A stretch of 64,000 nt of DNA from Nitratireductor sp. (GTDB lineage: Bacteria; Pseudomonadota; Alphaproteobacteria; Rhizobiales; Rhizobiaceae), in contig JACKJU010000006.1 in assembly GCA_020637805.1 (NCBI GenBank), positions 197,001 through 261,000 of the forward strand, written 5' to 3'. Shown here piece by piece: positions 1 through 8,723 of this stretch (positions are counted from its first letter, which is position 1; each line of letters opens with the position of its first letter). A model generated the notes under the pieces. That model did not search any database. It worked only from the letters and a program-made list of their open reading frames with translations, and was not told where the DNA came from. A program made the translations under genes and the position numbers.

Positions 1-587
1 CAGTCGCCTTCTTCGACCAGATTTGCAGGGGCAACCCAGGAGCCGCCCACGCACAGGACATTTGGCAGCGAGAGGTAGCTGCCGGCATTCTTCATGCTGA
101 CGCCACCCGTCGGGCAAAACCTGAACTGGGGAAGGGGAGAAGCGATGGACTTGAGATAGTCGGCGCCGCCTGCCGCTTCCGCCGGGAAAAACTTCACGTG
201 CGTGAAGCCCTTTTCACCCAGCGCCATCATTTCCGAAGCGGTAGCGGTTCCCGGCAGCAATGGAACCGAGCAGTCGAGTGCCGCGTCGATCAGTTTCGGC
301 GCGGTGCCGGGAGATACCATGAACTTCGCTCCCGCCTTCTCGACCGCTGCCATGTGTTCGGCAGAGAGCACGGTTCCGGCACCGGGAATGGCGCCTTCCA
401 CCTCATCTGCAACCGCCTTGATGCAATCGATGGCGTTCGGTGTGCGCAATGTGATCTCGATTGCCGGAAGTCCGCCGGCCACAAGGGCGCGCGACATCGA
501 CACCGCTTGCGCGACATCGTTGACGATGACTACCGGAACGACCGGTGCGGCGGTCATGACGTGGTTTAGAAATGCCTGCTTGTCCAT
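1..587 (-). CDS. eda: 2-dehydro-3-deoxyphosphogluconate (KDPG) aldolase, partial
   Basis: Class I aldolase that splits KDPG into pyruvate and glyceraldehyde 3-phosphate in the Entner-Doudoroff pathway. The translation begins MDKQAFLNHVMTAAPVVPVV and carries the family landmarks IEITLRTP (binding region near residue 45), GAGTVL, and VKFFPAEAAGG holding the Schiff-base lysine near residue 130, followed by the phosphate-binding FCPTGGV. The stop codon lies beyond the left edge, so roughly the last tenth of the usual 210-residue protein is missing. The start is supported by AGGGGAG just upstream. The identification is firm. Confidence 0.93.
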   Translation of the reverse strand, partial: MDKQAFLNHVMTAAPVVPVVIVNDVAQAVSMSRALVAGGLPAIEITLRTPNAIDCIKAVADEVEGAIPGAGTVLSAEHMAAVEKAGAKFMVSPGTAPKLIDAALDCSVPLLPGTATASEMMALGEKGFTHVKFFPAEAAGGADYLKSIASPLPQFRFCPTGGVSMKNAGSYLSLPNVLCVGGSWVAPANLVEEGD

Positions 588-658
588 GATGCTCCCCTGT
601 TCAAGCCGTTATTTAGAGCAATCACCGATGGACTGGAAGAGGCAGGCCGGCAAAAGCT

Positions 659-1504
659 TCACGCCAGAAGATATGCAGGCTGCGGAAGGCGGCGGGCCAG
701 CGCCTCGAATGTTGCCGGACCGGCTATGCCGTCTGCTGCGAGACCCGCTGCGAGCTGGAAGGATATCAACGCAGCTTCGGTGGCAGGCCCGAAATCGGCA
801 TCGATTGCAAGCGGGTATCCAGCCTGCACGAGCATGGACTGCAGGCTGGTGACGCCGGGCCCGGTACTTCCCAGCCGAAGCTGGCAGGGGGTTTTGCGCC
901 GCCGCAATCTATTCATGCCTTGGTCTTGATGGCGGGCCTTGGCCGCTTCGAGCTTCACGTCATATCCGTGCCTGGCGTATCCAGGCCCGTTGTACCCACG
1001 GGCAAAACCGGCCCAGTCACCTTCGCGAAGAGCGGCCATCAATCCGGCCCTTTCGATGTAGCGAACCATGAGTTCGACCTGCCCGCCGGCTCCGCTGCGG
1101 ACGCTATCGACCATCGCGTCAAGACTGGCATAGCCGAGCCATTGCCAGTGAATGCCCATCACCTGCCCAATATCCCATGACGTGGATTGCAAAGCCGCTG
1201 GCCGGTCGATGGCACTGGCTTTTTCGAGCAGTCGCCATCTTCCCGCCTGCCGCCATGGATTTGCCACCTTGCCTGCCAGTCGATGGGCGAGGCTGCGGGT
1301 AACGGCAAGATTTCGCCGTGCTGCAGGCAGAAGGCGGTAGAAGTAGTGACCTTCGAAACGGATCAACGGCTCATCTCGCCCGTTTACACGCGCGTAAATT
1401 TTGCCGCCGCTTTCAACCTCGCAGACCGCGAGCAGCGTCGAGGGTTCGAGGCCGCAGTGGCGGGCTGCTGAGGCGATTGCATCCATGGTGCTGCGGTCAA
1501 ACAT
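659..1504 (-). CDS. N-acetylmuramidase (DUF3380) with C-terminal peptidoglycan-binding domain
   Basis: A 281-residue predicted peptidoglycan hydrolase. Residues 1 to about 190 match the N-acetylmuramidase (DUF3380) domain of phage endolysins: LLAVCEVESGG carries the probable catalytic Glu29, followed by IRFEGHYFYR, TSWDIGQVMG and FARGYNGPGY. Residues about 205-275 form a PG_binding_1 domain (GSTGPGVTSLQSML, then DADFGPATEAAL). There is no signal peptide, so export would need a holin or another route. No phage genes adjoin it; it lies 71 bases upstream of eda on the same strand. It may be a domesticated endolysin. Domain call is good, role is inferred. Confidence 0.85.
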   Translation of the reverse strand: MFDRSTMDAIASAARHCGLEPSTLLAVCEVESGGKIYARVNGRDEPLIRFEGHYFYRLLPAARRNLAVTRSLAHRLAGKVANPWRQAGRWRLLEKASAIDRPAALQSTSWDIGQVMGIHWQWLGYASLDAMVDSVRSGAGGQVELMVRYIERAGLMAALREGDWAGFARGYNGPGYARHGYDVKLEAAKARHQDQGMNRLRRRKTPCQLRLGSTGPGVTSLQSMLVQAGYPLAIDADFGPATEAALISFQLAAGLAADGIAGPATFEALARRLPQPAYLLA

Positions 1505-1706
1505 GAAATTCTCCGGTTGGTTGGCGGGTCAAGCAAGACTGGCTGGAGGGAGTTGTGCAAGGTTATGCCTGCCACGAAGTTCCGGGGATTACTTTTTGCG
1601 TTGCGGTCGGCTATCAACAGCCGGTCGATGGTACCGGGGCATTTGAAATGGCGGCTCGCGGTCCTAGCTTTGGCGCAGATGCGGCGACAATTTCCGGAAG
1701 GACGAA

Positions 1707-2771
1707 ATGAACAAACCGGCTCAACGTTTCGAGAACTACAAGGCAATCGGGCCGCTTCCGGCAGATCACCCGCGCATTGCGGCGGGCAAGGTTGGAGTGC
1801 TCCTCGTCAACCTTGGTACGCCAGATGGCACGGACTACAAGTCGATGCGCCGCTACCTGGCGGAGTTCCTGTCGGACAAACGTGTCATCGAATGGTCCCG
1901 GCTGTTCTGGTATCCCATCCTTTATGGCATCGTTCTCAACCGGCGCCCGCAACGGGTGGGCAAGGCGTATGAGTCGATCTGGAACAAGGAACGCGACGAA
2001 AGCTACCTGCGCACCTATACGCGTTCGCAGTCGGAAAAACTGGGTGCGGCGCTCGCCAGCCACGAACACCTGATCGTCGATTGGGGAATGCGCTACGGGC
2101 AGCCCTCGATCAAGTCGAAGCTGGACGAGTTGAAGGCGAGGGGTTGCGAGCGCATCGTGATATTCCCGCTCTACCCGCAGTACAGCGCCGCGACGACGGC
2201 AACCGTCAATGACAAGGCATTCGAGGCATTGATGGAAATGCGCTGGATGCCTGCAGTGCGTACGGTGCCGCCCTATCATGACGATCCCGCCTACATCGAC
2301 GCGCTTGCAAATTCCATCGAGAACCATCTGGCGGGACTGGATTTCGTTCCTGAACGCATCATTGCCTCCTATCACGGAATTCCGAAGAGCTATTTCGAAA
2401 AAGGCGATCCCTATCACTGCCATTGCATGAAGACCTCGCGGTTGCTGGCCGACAGGCTTGGACCGGAACTTGGCGGAAAGCTGATGACTTGCTTCCAGTC
2501 GCGGTTTGGACCGGAGGAATGGCTCCAGCCCTACACCGACAAGACAATCGAGAAATTGGCGCAGGAGGGCGTCAAGCGGCTGGCCGTCTTCAATCCGGGG
2601 TTCGTTTCGGACTGCCTGGAGACGCTAGAGGAAATCGCTGGCGAAGGCGCGGAAATCTTCCACGAGCACGGGGGCAAAGACTATACCCACATCCCGTGTC
2701 TGAACGATTCTCCCGACGGCATGAACGTGATCGAAGCGGTGGTGCGGCGGGAACTGGAAGGCTGGTTGTAG
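1707..2771 (+). CDS. hemH: ferrochelatase
   Basis: Inserts ferrous iron into protoporphyrin IX, the last step of haem synthesis. The 354-residue product is of usual length for alphaproteobacteria. It shows VGVLLVNLGTPDG at the N-terminus, FPLYPQYSAATTA near residue 155, SYHGIPKSYFEKGDPY with the metal-site histidine (His223), and the conserved GFVSDCLETLEEI with the catalytic glutamate near residue 305. GGAAGGA sits seven bases ahead of the ATG. It appears monocistronic, with about 200 bases upstream and 170 downstream. Confidence 0.96.
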   Translation: MNKPAQRFENYKAIGPLPADHPRIAAGKVGVLLVNLGTPDGTDYKSMRRYLAEFLSDKRVIEWSRLFWYPILYGIVLNRRPQRVGKAYESIWNKERDESYLRTYTRSQSEKLGAALASHEHLIVDWGMRYGQPSIKSKLDELKARGCERIVIFPLYPQYSAATTATVNDKAFEALMEMRWMPAVRTVPPYHDDPAYIDALANSIENHLAGLDFVPERIIASYHGIPKSYFEKGDPYHCHCMKTSRLLADRLGPELGGKLMTCFQSRFGPEEWLQPYTDKTIEKLAQEGVKRLAVFNPGFVSDCLETLEEIAGEGAEIFHEHGGKDYTHIPCLNDSPDGMNVIEAVVRRELEGWL

Positions 2772-2941
2772 CAATCGTTTGCAGGACTTTTGCCGCCTCG
2801 GGGTAGCTTTCAGTTAACCTAGCGTCAGTTTTGATCCGAATTCCTTTGTAACCGCCTCGGCGATTTCCTATCTTTCAGGTATCAAGAGCGCATTCGCCGG
2901 TTCGCGGTGGTGCGGACTCATGCCTGAACGGAGGAATTGCG

Positions 2942-4006
2942 ATGCCGGGTTTGTTGGGTTTCGATATCTGGATCCTTGCGGCCGTCGTGGCCCTGATCGT
3001 CATAGTGATCGCGGGCATCAAGCAGGTGCCACAGGGTCACAACTACACGGTCGAGCGGTTCGGGAGATATATCCGCACGCTCAAGCCGGGCCTCAATCTC
3101 ATCATTCCGCTGGTCGACCGCGTCGGTGCGAGGCTGAACATGATGGAGCAGGTGCTTGACGTTCCGACGCAGGAGGTCATCACCCGCGACAACGCCACGG
3201 TCAGTGCAGATGGCGTCGCCTTCTACCAGGTGCTCGATGCCGCACGCGCAGCCTACGAGGTTCAGGGGCTGGAGAACGCCATTCTCAACCTGACCATGAC
3301 CAACATCCGCTCGGTGATGGGTTCCATGGACCTCGACGAACTGCTTTCCAAGCGCGACGAGATCAACGAGCGGCTTCTGCGTGTCGTTGACGAGGCAGCA
3401 TCTCCGTGGGGCATCAAGATGACCCGTATCGAGATCAAGGATATCGATCCCCCGGCAGACCTTGTTGCATCGATGGGGCGGCAGATGAAGGCGGAACGCG
3501 ACAAGCGCGCCAATATTCTCGAGGCCGAGGGCTTCCGGCAGGCACAGATCCTGAAGGCGGAAGGTGAGAAGCAGTCGCAGATCCTCAAGGCTGAAGGCGA
3601 GCGCGAAGCGGCCTTCCGCGAGGCCGAGGCGAGAGAACGTCTTGCCGAGGCAGAGGCAAGGGCAACGCAGGTCGTCTCGGAGGCGATTGCAGGGGGCGAC
3701 ATGCAGGCGATCAATTACTTCGTGGCGCAGAAATATGTCGACGCGCTCGGCAAGATCGCATCGGCCAACAACCAGAAGGTAATCCTGATGCCGCTTGAGT
3801 CGGCCAATGTCATTGGATCGCTCGGCGGTATCGGCGAGATCGCCAAGGAGGTTTTTGGAGGCAACGGAGGCGGCAATGGCGGCGGTTCTTCCACGCGGCG
3901 TACGTCTACGCCGAACCGCGTCCAGCGCCCTGTCCAGACGCCTGGTTCCTCACTTGGCCCACGCCCATGGGGTGAGGGCGATGATCCGTCGGGCAAAGGC
4001 TCGTAG
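2942..4006 (+). CDS. qmcA: SPFH/band 7 membrane protein, QmcA-like
   Basis: Stomatin/prohibitin-type membrane scaffold of 354 residues. One N-terminal transmembrane segment (about 7-27) is followed by the band 7 domain (PQGHNYTVERFGRYIRTL, VPTQEVITRDNATV) and a long charged helix with repeated ILKAEGE units (about 180-250), which drives oligomerisation in this family. The C-terminal 50 residues are Gly/Ser/Pro-rich. A GGAGG ribosome site precedes the ATG. The stop overlaps or adjoins the next gene, an NfeD protein, the usual operon partner of SPFH proteins in membrane quality control. Confidence 0.93.
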   Translation: MPGLLGFDIWILAAVVALIVIVIAGIKQVPQGHNYTVERFGRYIRTLKPGLNLIIPLVDRVGARLNMMEQVLDVPTQEVITRDNATVSADGVAFYQVLDAARAAYEVQGLENAILNLTMTNIRSVMGSMDLDELLSKRDEINERLLRVVDEAASPWGIKMTRIEIKDIDPPADLVASMGRQMKAERDKRANILEAEGFRQAQILKAEGEKQSQILKAEGEREAAFREAEARERLAEAEARATQVVSEAIAGGDMQAINYFVAQKYVDALGKIASANNQKVILMPLESANVIGSLGGIGEIAKEVFGGNGGGNGGGSSTRRTSTPNRVQRPVQTPGSSLGPRPWGEGDDPSGKGS

Positions 4007-4026
4007 TGCAAGCCGGGAGCAGTGTC

Positions 4027-4518
4027 ATGATCCATTCCATTCTTCAGGAAACGGGTATCTGGACGTGGTGGATTGCGGGCGCGATCCTGGTCGTCATCGA
4101 AGTACTGGCTCCCGGAACCTTCTTCCTCTGGTTCGGCCTTGCGGCATTCGCCGTCGGCGGGCTGACCATGATATTTGGCATGGAAAGCGCATTCTGGACC
4201 TGGCAGGCGCAATTGTTTGCCTTCGCGCTGCTGGCGATCATCTTCGTTGTCGCCGGGCGCAAATTCCTTCACAGCAGGGGATATGATCGCGGTGACCAAC
4301 CTGATCTCAACGAGCGTGGCAAACAGCTTGTTGGCCGTATGGCCGTGGTTTCGCAGGCAATCACCGGCGGCAGCGGAAGGGTGCGCATAGGCGATACCAC
4401 CTGGCGCGCCACCGGGCCCGATCTTGAAGAAGGGGCAGGGGTCGTGGTGGTTGGCGCGGATGCCGCGACCTTGCGCGTCGAGCCGCAACCTGCAGGTTCA
4501 GCGGTTCAAACCGGCTGA
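4027..4518 (+). CDS. NfeD family membrane protein
   Basis: Small membrane protein of 163 residues that partners the SPFH protein encoded immediately upstream. Three or four hydrophobic segments occupy the first 90 residues (WTWWIAGAILVVIEVLAPG, FLWFGLAAFAVGGL, LFAFALLAIIFVVAG); the rest is the soluble OB-fold NfeD domain (LVGRMAVVSQAITGGSGRVR, GTTWRATGPDLEEGAGVVVV type sequence). I chose the ATG at 4027 because GGGAG lies seven bases ahead; a GTG at 4006, overlapping the qmcA stop, is in frame and would add seven residues. Probably co-transcribed with qmcA. Confidence 0.88.
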   Translation: MIHSILQETGIWTWWIAGAILVVIEVLAPGTFFLWFGLAAFAVGGLTMIFGMESAFWTWQAQLFAFALLAIIFVVAGRKFLHSRGYDRGDQPDLNERGKQLVGRMAVVSQAITGGSGRVRIGDTTWRATGPDLEEGAGVVVVGADAATLRVEPQPAGSAVQTG

Positions 4519-4539
4519 TTGAAATGCCATAGTGTTCAT

Positions 4540-4821
4540 ATGGCACTATTCGATCCAGACAACAGGAACCGGTCGCATTATCACAGGCGCCTTTATGCGG
4601 CATATGAGGTGGCGTTCACCCTCGTCGACTTTCTCGCGGCGGCATGTTTCATCGCGGGATCGGTAATGTTCTTCTACAAGTCGCTGGAGAACGGAGCCAT
4701 CTGGCTGTTCGTGATCGGCTCGGTCTTCTTCTTCATGAAGCCTGCGATCAGGCTCGCTCGGGAATTGCACTATCTCGCGCTGGGCGATGTGGAAGACGTG
4801 GCGAAACGCTTCGATCCCTGA
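4540..4821 (+). CDS. YrhK-like membrane protein
   Basis: A 93-residue protein with two or three hydrophobic helices, resembling the YrhK domain family (function unknown). The start MALFDPDNRN is followed by AYEVAFTLVDFLAAACFIAG and a second span ending VIGSVFFFMKPAIRLARE. It lies 21 bases after the NfeD gene on the same strand and may belong to that operon. The start is weakly supported by a ribosome site; an in-frame TTG at 4519 is the alternative. Family assignment is moderately sure. Confidence 0.7.
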   Translation: MALFDPDNRNRSHYHRRLYAAYEVAFTLVDFLAAACFIAGSVMFFYKSLENGAIWLFVIGSVFFFMKPAIRLARELHYLALGDVEDVAKRFDP

Positions 4822-4842
4822 AGAGATGTCTATCGCCGCCGG

Positions 4843-5817
4843 TCAGGCAACGCCGATCCGCAAGAGGTCGTGCAGATGAACCAGACCGACGGGCCTGCGG
4901 CCCTCGGTGACGATCAGCGAGGTGATCTTGCGGTCGTTCAGCGTGGCCATGGCGGAGGTCGCCAGCGTATCGGGTGAGAGCGTGACAGGGTTCCGGGTCA
5001 TCAGTTCCTCGATCTGCATCTGGTCAATCGCCTTGTCGAGGTGACGGCGTATGTCGCCATCGGTGATGATGCCAGCCAGATCGCCCTGATCATCAAGCAC
5101 GATGACGCAGCCATAGCCCTTGCGCGAGATCGTTGACACGGCCTCGCGAACGCTCGTGGTCAGATTGGCCAGCGGAAGTTCCTCACCGGTATGCATGATC
5201 TCGGAAATATGGGTCAGGCTCGCGCCCAGATTGCCGCCTGGATGGAAGGTGCGGAAATCGTTTGCGGTGAATCCACGGCTTTCGAGCAAGGCAATCGCAA
5301 GAGCGTCGCCAGTGGCCAATTGCAGCATGGTGGACGTGGTAGGTGCCAGGCCATTGGGGCAGGCTTCCTCAAGGTGGGGAAGCGCGAAGCAGACGGTCGC
5401 CTCGCGGCCAAGTGTCGACTGCGCGTTGCGGGTAAGCGCGATCAGCGGAATCGAAAACCGGCTGGCGTATGACAGGATGCCCTTGAGTTCGGCAGTTTCC
5501 CCAGACCAGGAAAGCGCGAGGATCAGGTCATCGCGGGCGATCATGCCCAGGTCTCCGTGACTTGCTTCGGCGGGGTGCACGAAATAGGCGGGCGTCCCGG
5601 TTGACGCCAGTGTCGCGGCAATCTTTGTTCCGATGTGGCCGCTTTTGCCGACGCCTGTAACGATCACGCGGCCCGTGATGCCGCGTATCAGTCGGATTGC
5701 CTCGCGAAAGGCTTCACCCAGCTTTCCGCCAGTGAATTCTGCAGGAAGTGCCTGCAGGCCACGGGTGAATATTTCAAGCGTGCGCAGGGCCGATTGGATT
5801 TCAGGTGCTTCGCTCAT
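4843..5817 (-). CDS. kdsD: arabinose-5-phosphate isomerase (SIS and two CBS domains)
   Basis: Converts ribulose 5-phosphate to arabinose 5-phosphate, the first step of KDO synthesis for lipopolysaccharide. The 324-residue protein has the SIS domain (VTGVGKSGHIG near residue 54, HPAEASHGDLGM near 82, LSWSGET near 105) and two CBS domains at about 205-260 and 270-322 (GIITDGDIRRHLD). Length and order match the KdsD/KpsF family. It is transcribed divergently from the beta-barrel gene at 6000, and both serve the outer envelope. Confidence 0.95.
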   Translation of the reverse strand: MSEAPEIQSALRTLEIFTRGLQALPAEFTGGKLGEAFREAIRLIRGITGRVIVTGVGKSGHIGTKIAATLASTGTPAYFVHPAEASHGDLGMIARDDLILALSWSGETAELKGILSYASRFSIPLIALTRNAQSTLGREATVCFALPHLEEACPNGLAPTTSTMLQLATGDALAIALLESRGFTANDFRTFHPGGNLGASLTHISEIMHTGEELPLANLTTSVREAVSTISRKGYGCVIVLDDQGDLAGIITDGDIRRHLDKAIDQMQIEELMTRNPVTLSPDTLATSAMATLNDRKITSLIVTEGRRPVGLVHLHDLLRIGVA

Positions 5818-5947
5818 GGGATGGCGGCTTTCGGACGTTACGTGGGTCGGTTCGCCGGAATGCGGGAACGCACGGACCTTTTAGCGGCTCAGGGCATATT
5901 TTCAACGGTTTAGGACGAGCGAGTCACAGGTGAGATGAAAGGAAGCG

Positions 5948-5955
5948 TTAACCAT
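5948..5955 (+). promoter_or_regulatory. putative CtrA half-site TTAACCAT
   Basis: Exact TTAACCAT in the divergent region between kdsD and the beta-barrel gene, 45 bases before the latter's start. The 8-mer is a known CtrA-associated motif in alphaproteobacteria; binding here is inferred. Confidence 0.4.
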
Positions 5956-5999
5956 GTGTCTTTACGATTGCGTAACCTGTTCCTCCGGCCGGAAACAAG

Positions 6000-7421
6000 A
6001 TGCGTCCGATACCTTTTGCGATATGCCCTTACCGGGCACCGGCAAGCGCGCGAGCGCCACGGCCTCGCGCTGTGGGGCTGGCTTGTGCAGGTTTGCTAGC
6101 GGCTCTTTCTTGCGGTACCGCCAATGCGCAGTCTGCATTGCCGGCGGATGGTGAGCAGGATGGGGAACCCATTGAACTGACGATGCCTGCATCCATCGCG
6201 CCAGTGCGGGTGGACCCATATCCAGGAAATACAAGGGTCGCTCCTGAAGCCGCTCAAGGCCGTGACGGATTGACCTCAAACGCACCTGCGTCACCGGTTC
6301 AGCAGGGCATTGCCCGGAGCCCGGAGTCGGATCTGTTTCTGCCAGAGGGATTCAGGATCGGTAGCTGGGAAGCGACGATGTCGCTTGAGCAGACCATGGG
6401 ATTTTCTTCCAATACCGCGCAGGCGCCTGGTGGAAAGTCCGGTGCGATTTCGCAAACCGATGCCGACTTCTCGGCGACCAGCGACTGGTCACGGCATGAG
6501 GCGAGCATCCGCGCGAAGGGCAGTTACTACAGGAGCATAGCCGGGGACGCGACCGAATTGCCGTCCGCTTCGGTCGAAGGATCGCTTCGTCTTGACCTGA
6601 TCGACGGCTGGAAGGGAACCGCCACGGGCGGCTATTCCTACGAAACCGATACGGATACCGGCACTGTGGCAGGCAAGCATGTCGCCACCGGTTCGCTCGG
6701 CATCAGCCGCGAGGCGGGTATCTGGCAATTCGCGCTGCGAGGCGTTGCGGAACGTAGCATCTACGAGGACGGACTGACCTCCCGCAAGGACCAGAACAAT
6801 ACCTATTACGGAGCGGTTGGCCGCATCACTTACGCCGCGAATCCGGCCCTTTCTCCATTCGTCGAAGTTGAGGCAGGTATCCGCAGACATGATCTGACCG
6901 TGGATGCAAACGGAGAGCGGCGCGATTCGCAGGTTCAGGCGCTGCGTGGCGGCATTGCCTTCGATCAGGGCGAAAAACTCAACGGGGAAATATCGGTTGG
7001 CTGGCAGAGTGAACGATTCGAGGACAAGAATCTGAAGGATCTGGGCGGGTTGACCTTTGATAGCGAGGTCAACTGGTCGCCGGTACGCGATACGAATGTC
7101 CGCCTGTTTGCCTCCACGAAGTTCGATGGCAGTTCCACAGCTGGCCAGAACGGATCGATTGTCACCACGGCCGGTGGAGAGGTGAACAAGGCAGTCAATG
7201 ACCGGCTCGAGCTCAATGCCGGCATCAGCGCCGAGCATTCGCGCTTCGACGACGGTACTGCATCCGAAACCGTCTACACGGCATCGGGAGGGTTCCGCTA
7301 CTGGCTCAACCGGTACATGGCGCTTACCGGCACCGTGGAACGGGAATGGCTTTCCAGCGACGACAAGGCCAAGGAATACGAAGCCACTTCGGTGCGTGCG
7401 GGCGTTCGCTTCAAGCGCTGA
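6000..7421 (+). CDS. outer-membrane beta-barrel protein (BBP2-like)
   Basis: A 473-residue predicted outer-membrane protein. An unusually long basic N-terminus leads into a signal peptide (LACAGLLAALSCGTANAQSA), then a low-complexity periplasmic stretch to about residue 120. The remainder is alternating amphipathic beta strands (WKGTATGGYSYETDTD, ALRGGIAFDQGEKLNGEI) and ends in the aromatic/basic ATSVRAGVRFKR, as expected for a barrel. It resembles the BBP2 family of uncharacterised barrels in Rhizobiales. A CtrA-like site lies upstream. Transport substrate is unknown. Confidence 0.8.
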   Translation: MRPIPFAICPYRAPASARAPRPRAVGLACAGLLAALSCGTANAQSALPADGEQDGEPIELTMPASIAPVRVDPYPGNTRVAPEAAQGRDGLTSNAPASPVQQGIARSPESDLFLPEGFRIGSWEATMSLEQTMGFSSNTAQAPGGKSGAISQTDADFSATSDWSRHEASIRAKGSYYRSIAGDATELPSASVEGSLRLDLIDGWKGTATGGYSYETDTDTGTVAGKHVATGSLGISREAGIWQFALRGVAERSIYEDGLTSRKDQNNTYYGAVGRITYAANPALSPFVEVEAGIRRHDLTVDANGERRDSQVQALRGGIAFDQGEKLNGEISVGWQSERFEDKNLKDLGGLTFDSEVNWSPVRDTNVRLFASTKFDGSSTAGQNGSIVTTAGGEVNKAVNDRLELNAGISAEHSRFDDGTASETVYTASGGFRYWLNRYMALTGTVEREWLSSDDKAKEYEATSVRAGVRFKR

Positions 7422-7462
7422 CGGCAGGATTTGCCTGTCCGGGTTCCTCCGGCGCTCTTGGC

Positions 7463-7470
7463 ATGGTTAA
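7463..7470 (-). promoter_or_regulatory. putative CtrA half-site TTAACCAT (minus strand)
   Basis: ATGGTTAA on the plus strand, the exact complement of TTAACCAT, lies 107 bases before the galE start in an otherwise featureless 155-base gap. Function inferred from the motif only. Confidence 0.35.
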
Positions 7471-7576
7471 ACCTTGGTGACGAACTTCCATCGAATTCAC
7501 CTGCCGCTCTTCGTGGCGAGCTAAGGTTTTTCTCCTACAGTCACCGTTCAGGAACTCTAACCAACGGATGATTGTC

Positions 7577-8572
7577 ATGGCAGTACTCGTTACCGGCGGT
7601 GCCGGATACATCGGAAGTCACATGGTATGGACACTTCTCGACCATGGCGAGGAAGTGGTGGTGCTGGATGACCTGTCCACCGGTTTCAGATGGGCGGTCC
7701 CGGATGGCGTGGAGTTTGTAGAGGGCAGTGTTGGCGACAAGAGCCTTGTATCGGGCCTCATCGCCGAGCATGACGTCGATGCCGTCATCCATTTTGCCGG
7801 TTCGGTCGTCGTGCCGGAATCGGTCGAAAATCCGCTGAAATACTACCAGAACAATACCTGCAACACGCGGACACTTCTCGAAACCGTGGTGCAAAGCGGC
7901 ATCGACAAGTTCATCTTCTCCTCGACGGCAGCGGTCTATGGCGAGCCGATGACCAGCGGGCCGATCCGCGAAGATGCGGTGCTGTCTCCCATGTCGCCCT
8001 ATGGTTCTTCCAAGCTGATGAGCGAAATCATGGTCCGGGATGCCGCGCTATCGTCCGACCTGCGTTACGTGATGCTGCGCTATTTCAATGTTGCCGGAGC
8101 TGACGCACTTGGGCGCGCGGGATGCTCGGCTGCCGATGCAACACATCTCATCAAGGTCGCTTGCGAGGCTGCCCTCGGCAAACGGCCCTCCATGACCATA
8201 TACGGCGACGATTACGACACACCGGACGGCACCTGCGTACGTGATTTCATCCACGTCTCGGACCTCGTCAATGCGCATTATGTTGCGCTGGAGTTCCTGC
8301 GGCAGGGTGGCCTTAAATTCACCGCCAATTGCGGATATTCGCGCGGGTATTCCGTCAAGCAGGTCATCGATGCCGTCAAGAAGGTGAGCGGGAGGAATTT
8401 TCCCGTTGTCTCCGGTCCGCGCCGGCCCGGTGACATTCCCTCGGTCATCGCAAATGCGCACCGCCTGATGTCACGCCTGTCGTGGCAGCCCCGGCACGAC
8501 AGGCTTGAGGAGATCGTGCGGGATGCTCTTGCGTGGGAGGAAAAACTCTCCGCCCAAAAGCAGAGCGCCTGA
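7577..8572 (+). CDS. galE: UDP-glucose 4-epimerase
   Basis: NAD-dependent short-chain dehydrogenase that interconverts UDP-glucose and UDP-galactose for polysaccharide synthesis. The 331-residue protein begins MAVLVTGGAGYIGSHMV (Rossmann glycine motif), has FSSTAAVYGEP near residue 115 and the catalytic SPYGSSKLMSE (Tyr and Lys near 145-150), RYFNVAGAD, and TPDGTCVRDFIHVSDL. I prefer the ATG at 7577, as GalE proteins begin right at the Rossmann strand; an ATG nine bases earlier is in frame. It stands alone. Confidence 0.93.
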   Translation: MAVLVTGGAGYIGSHMVWTLLDHGEEVVVLDDLSTGFRWAVPDGVEFVEGSVGDKSLVSGLIAEHDVDAVIHFAGSVVVPESVENPLKYYQNNTCNTRTLLETVVQSGIDKFIFSSTAAVYGEPMTSGPIREDAVLSPMSPYGSSKLMSEIMVRDAALSSDLRYVMLRYFNVAGADALGRAGCSAADATHLIKVACEAALGKRPSMTIYGDDYDTPDGTCVRDFIHVSDLVNAHYVALEFLRQGGLKFTANCGYSRGYSVKQVIDAVKKVSGRNFPVVSGPRRPGDIPSVIANAHRLMSRLSWQPRHDRLEEIVRDALAWEEKLSAQKQSA

Positions 8573-8649
8573 CCCGATTCGAGCTGTTCGCAAGGCAGGC
8601 CTGTGACCCGTTTGGCGTTGCAGGACAGCCACATTTTTTCCATTCTGTG

Positions 8650-8657
8650 ATGGTTAA
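8650..8657 (-). promoter_or_regulatory. putative CtrA half-site TTAACCAT (minus strand)
   Basis: ATGGTTAA on the plus strand, 67 bases before the transglycosylase start. It is the third exact copy in front of an envelope gene within 2.7 kb. Binding is inferred. Confidence 0.4.
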
Positions 8658-8723
8658 CTGATCGTTGACGATGGTGGGCTATTGTCCGGGATTCAACTTC
8701 CAGAACCATTCATGGAGAGGGAA

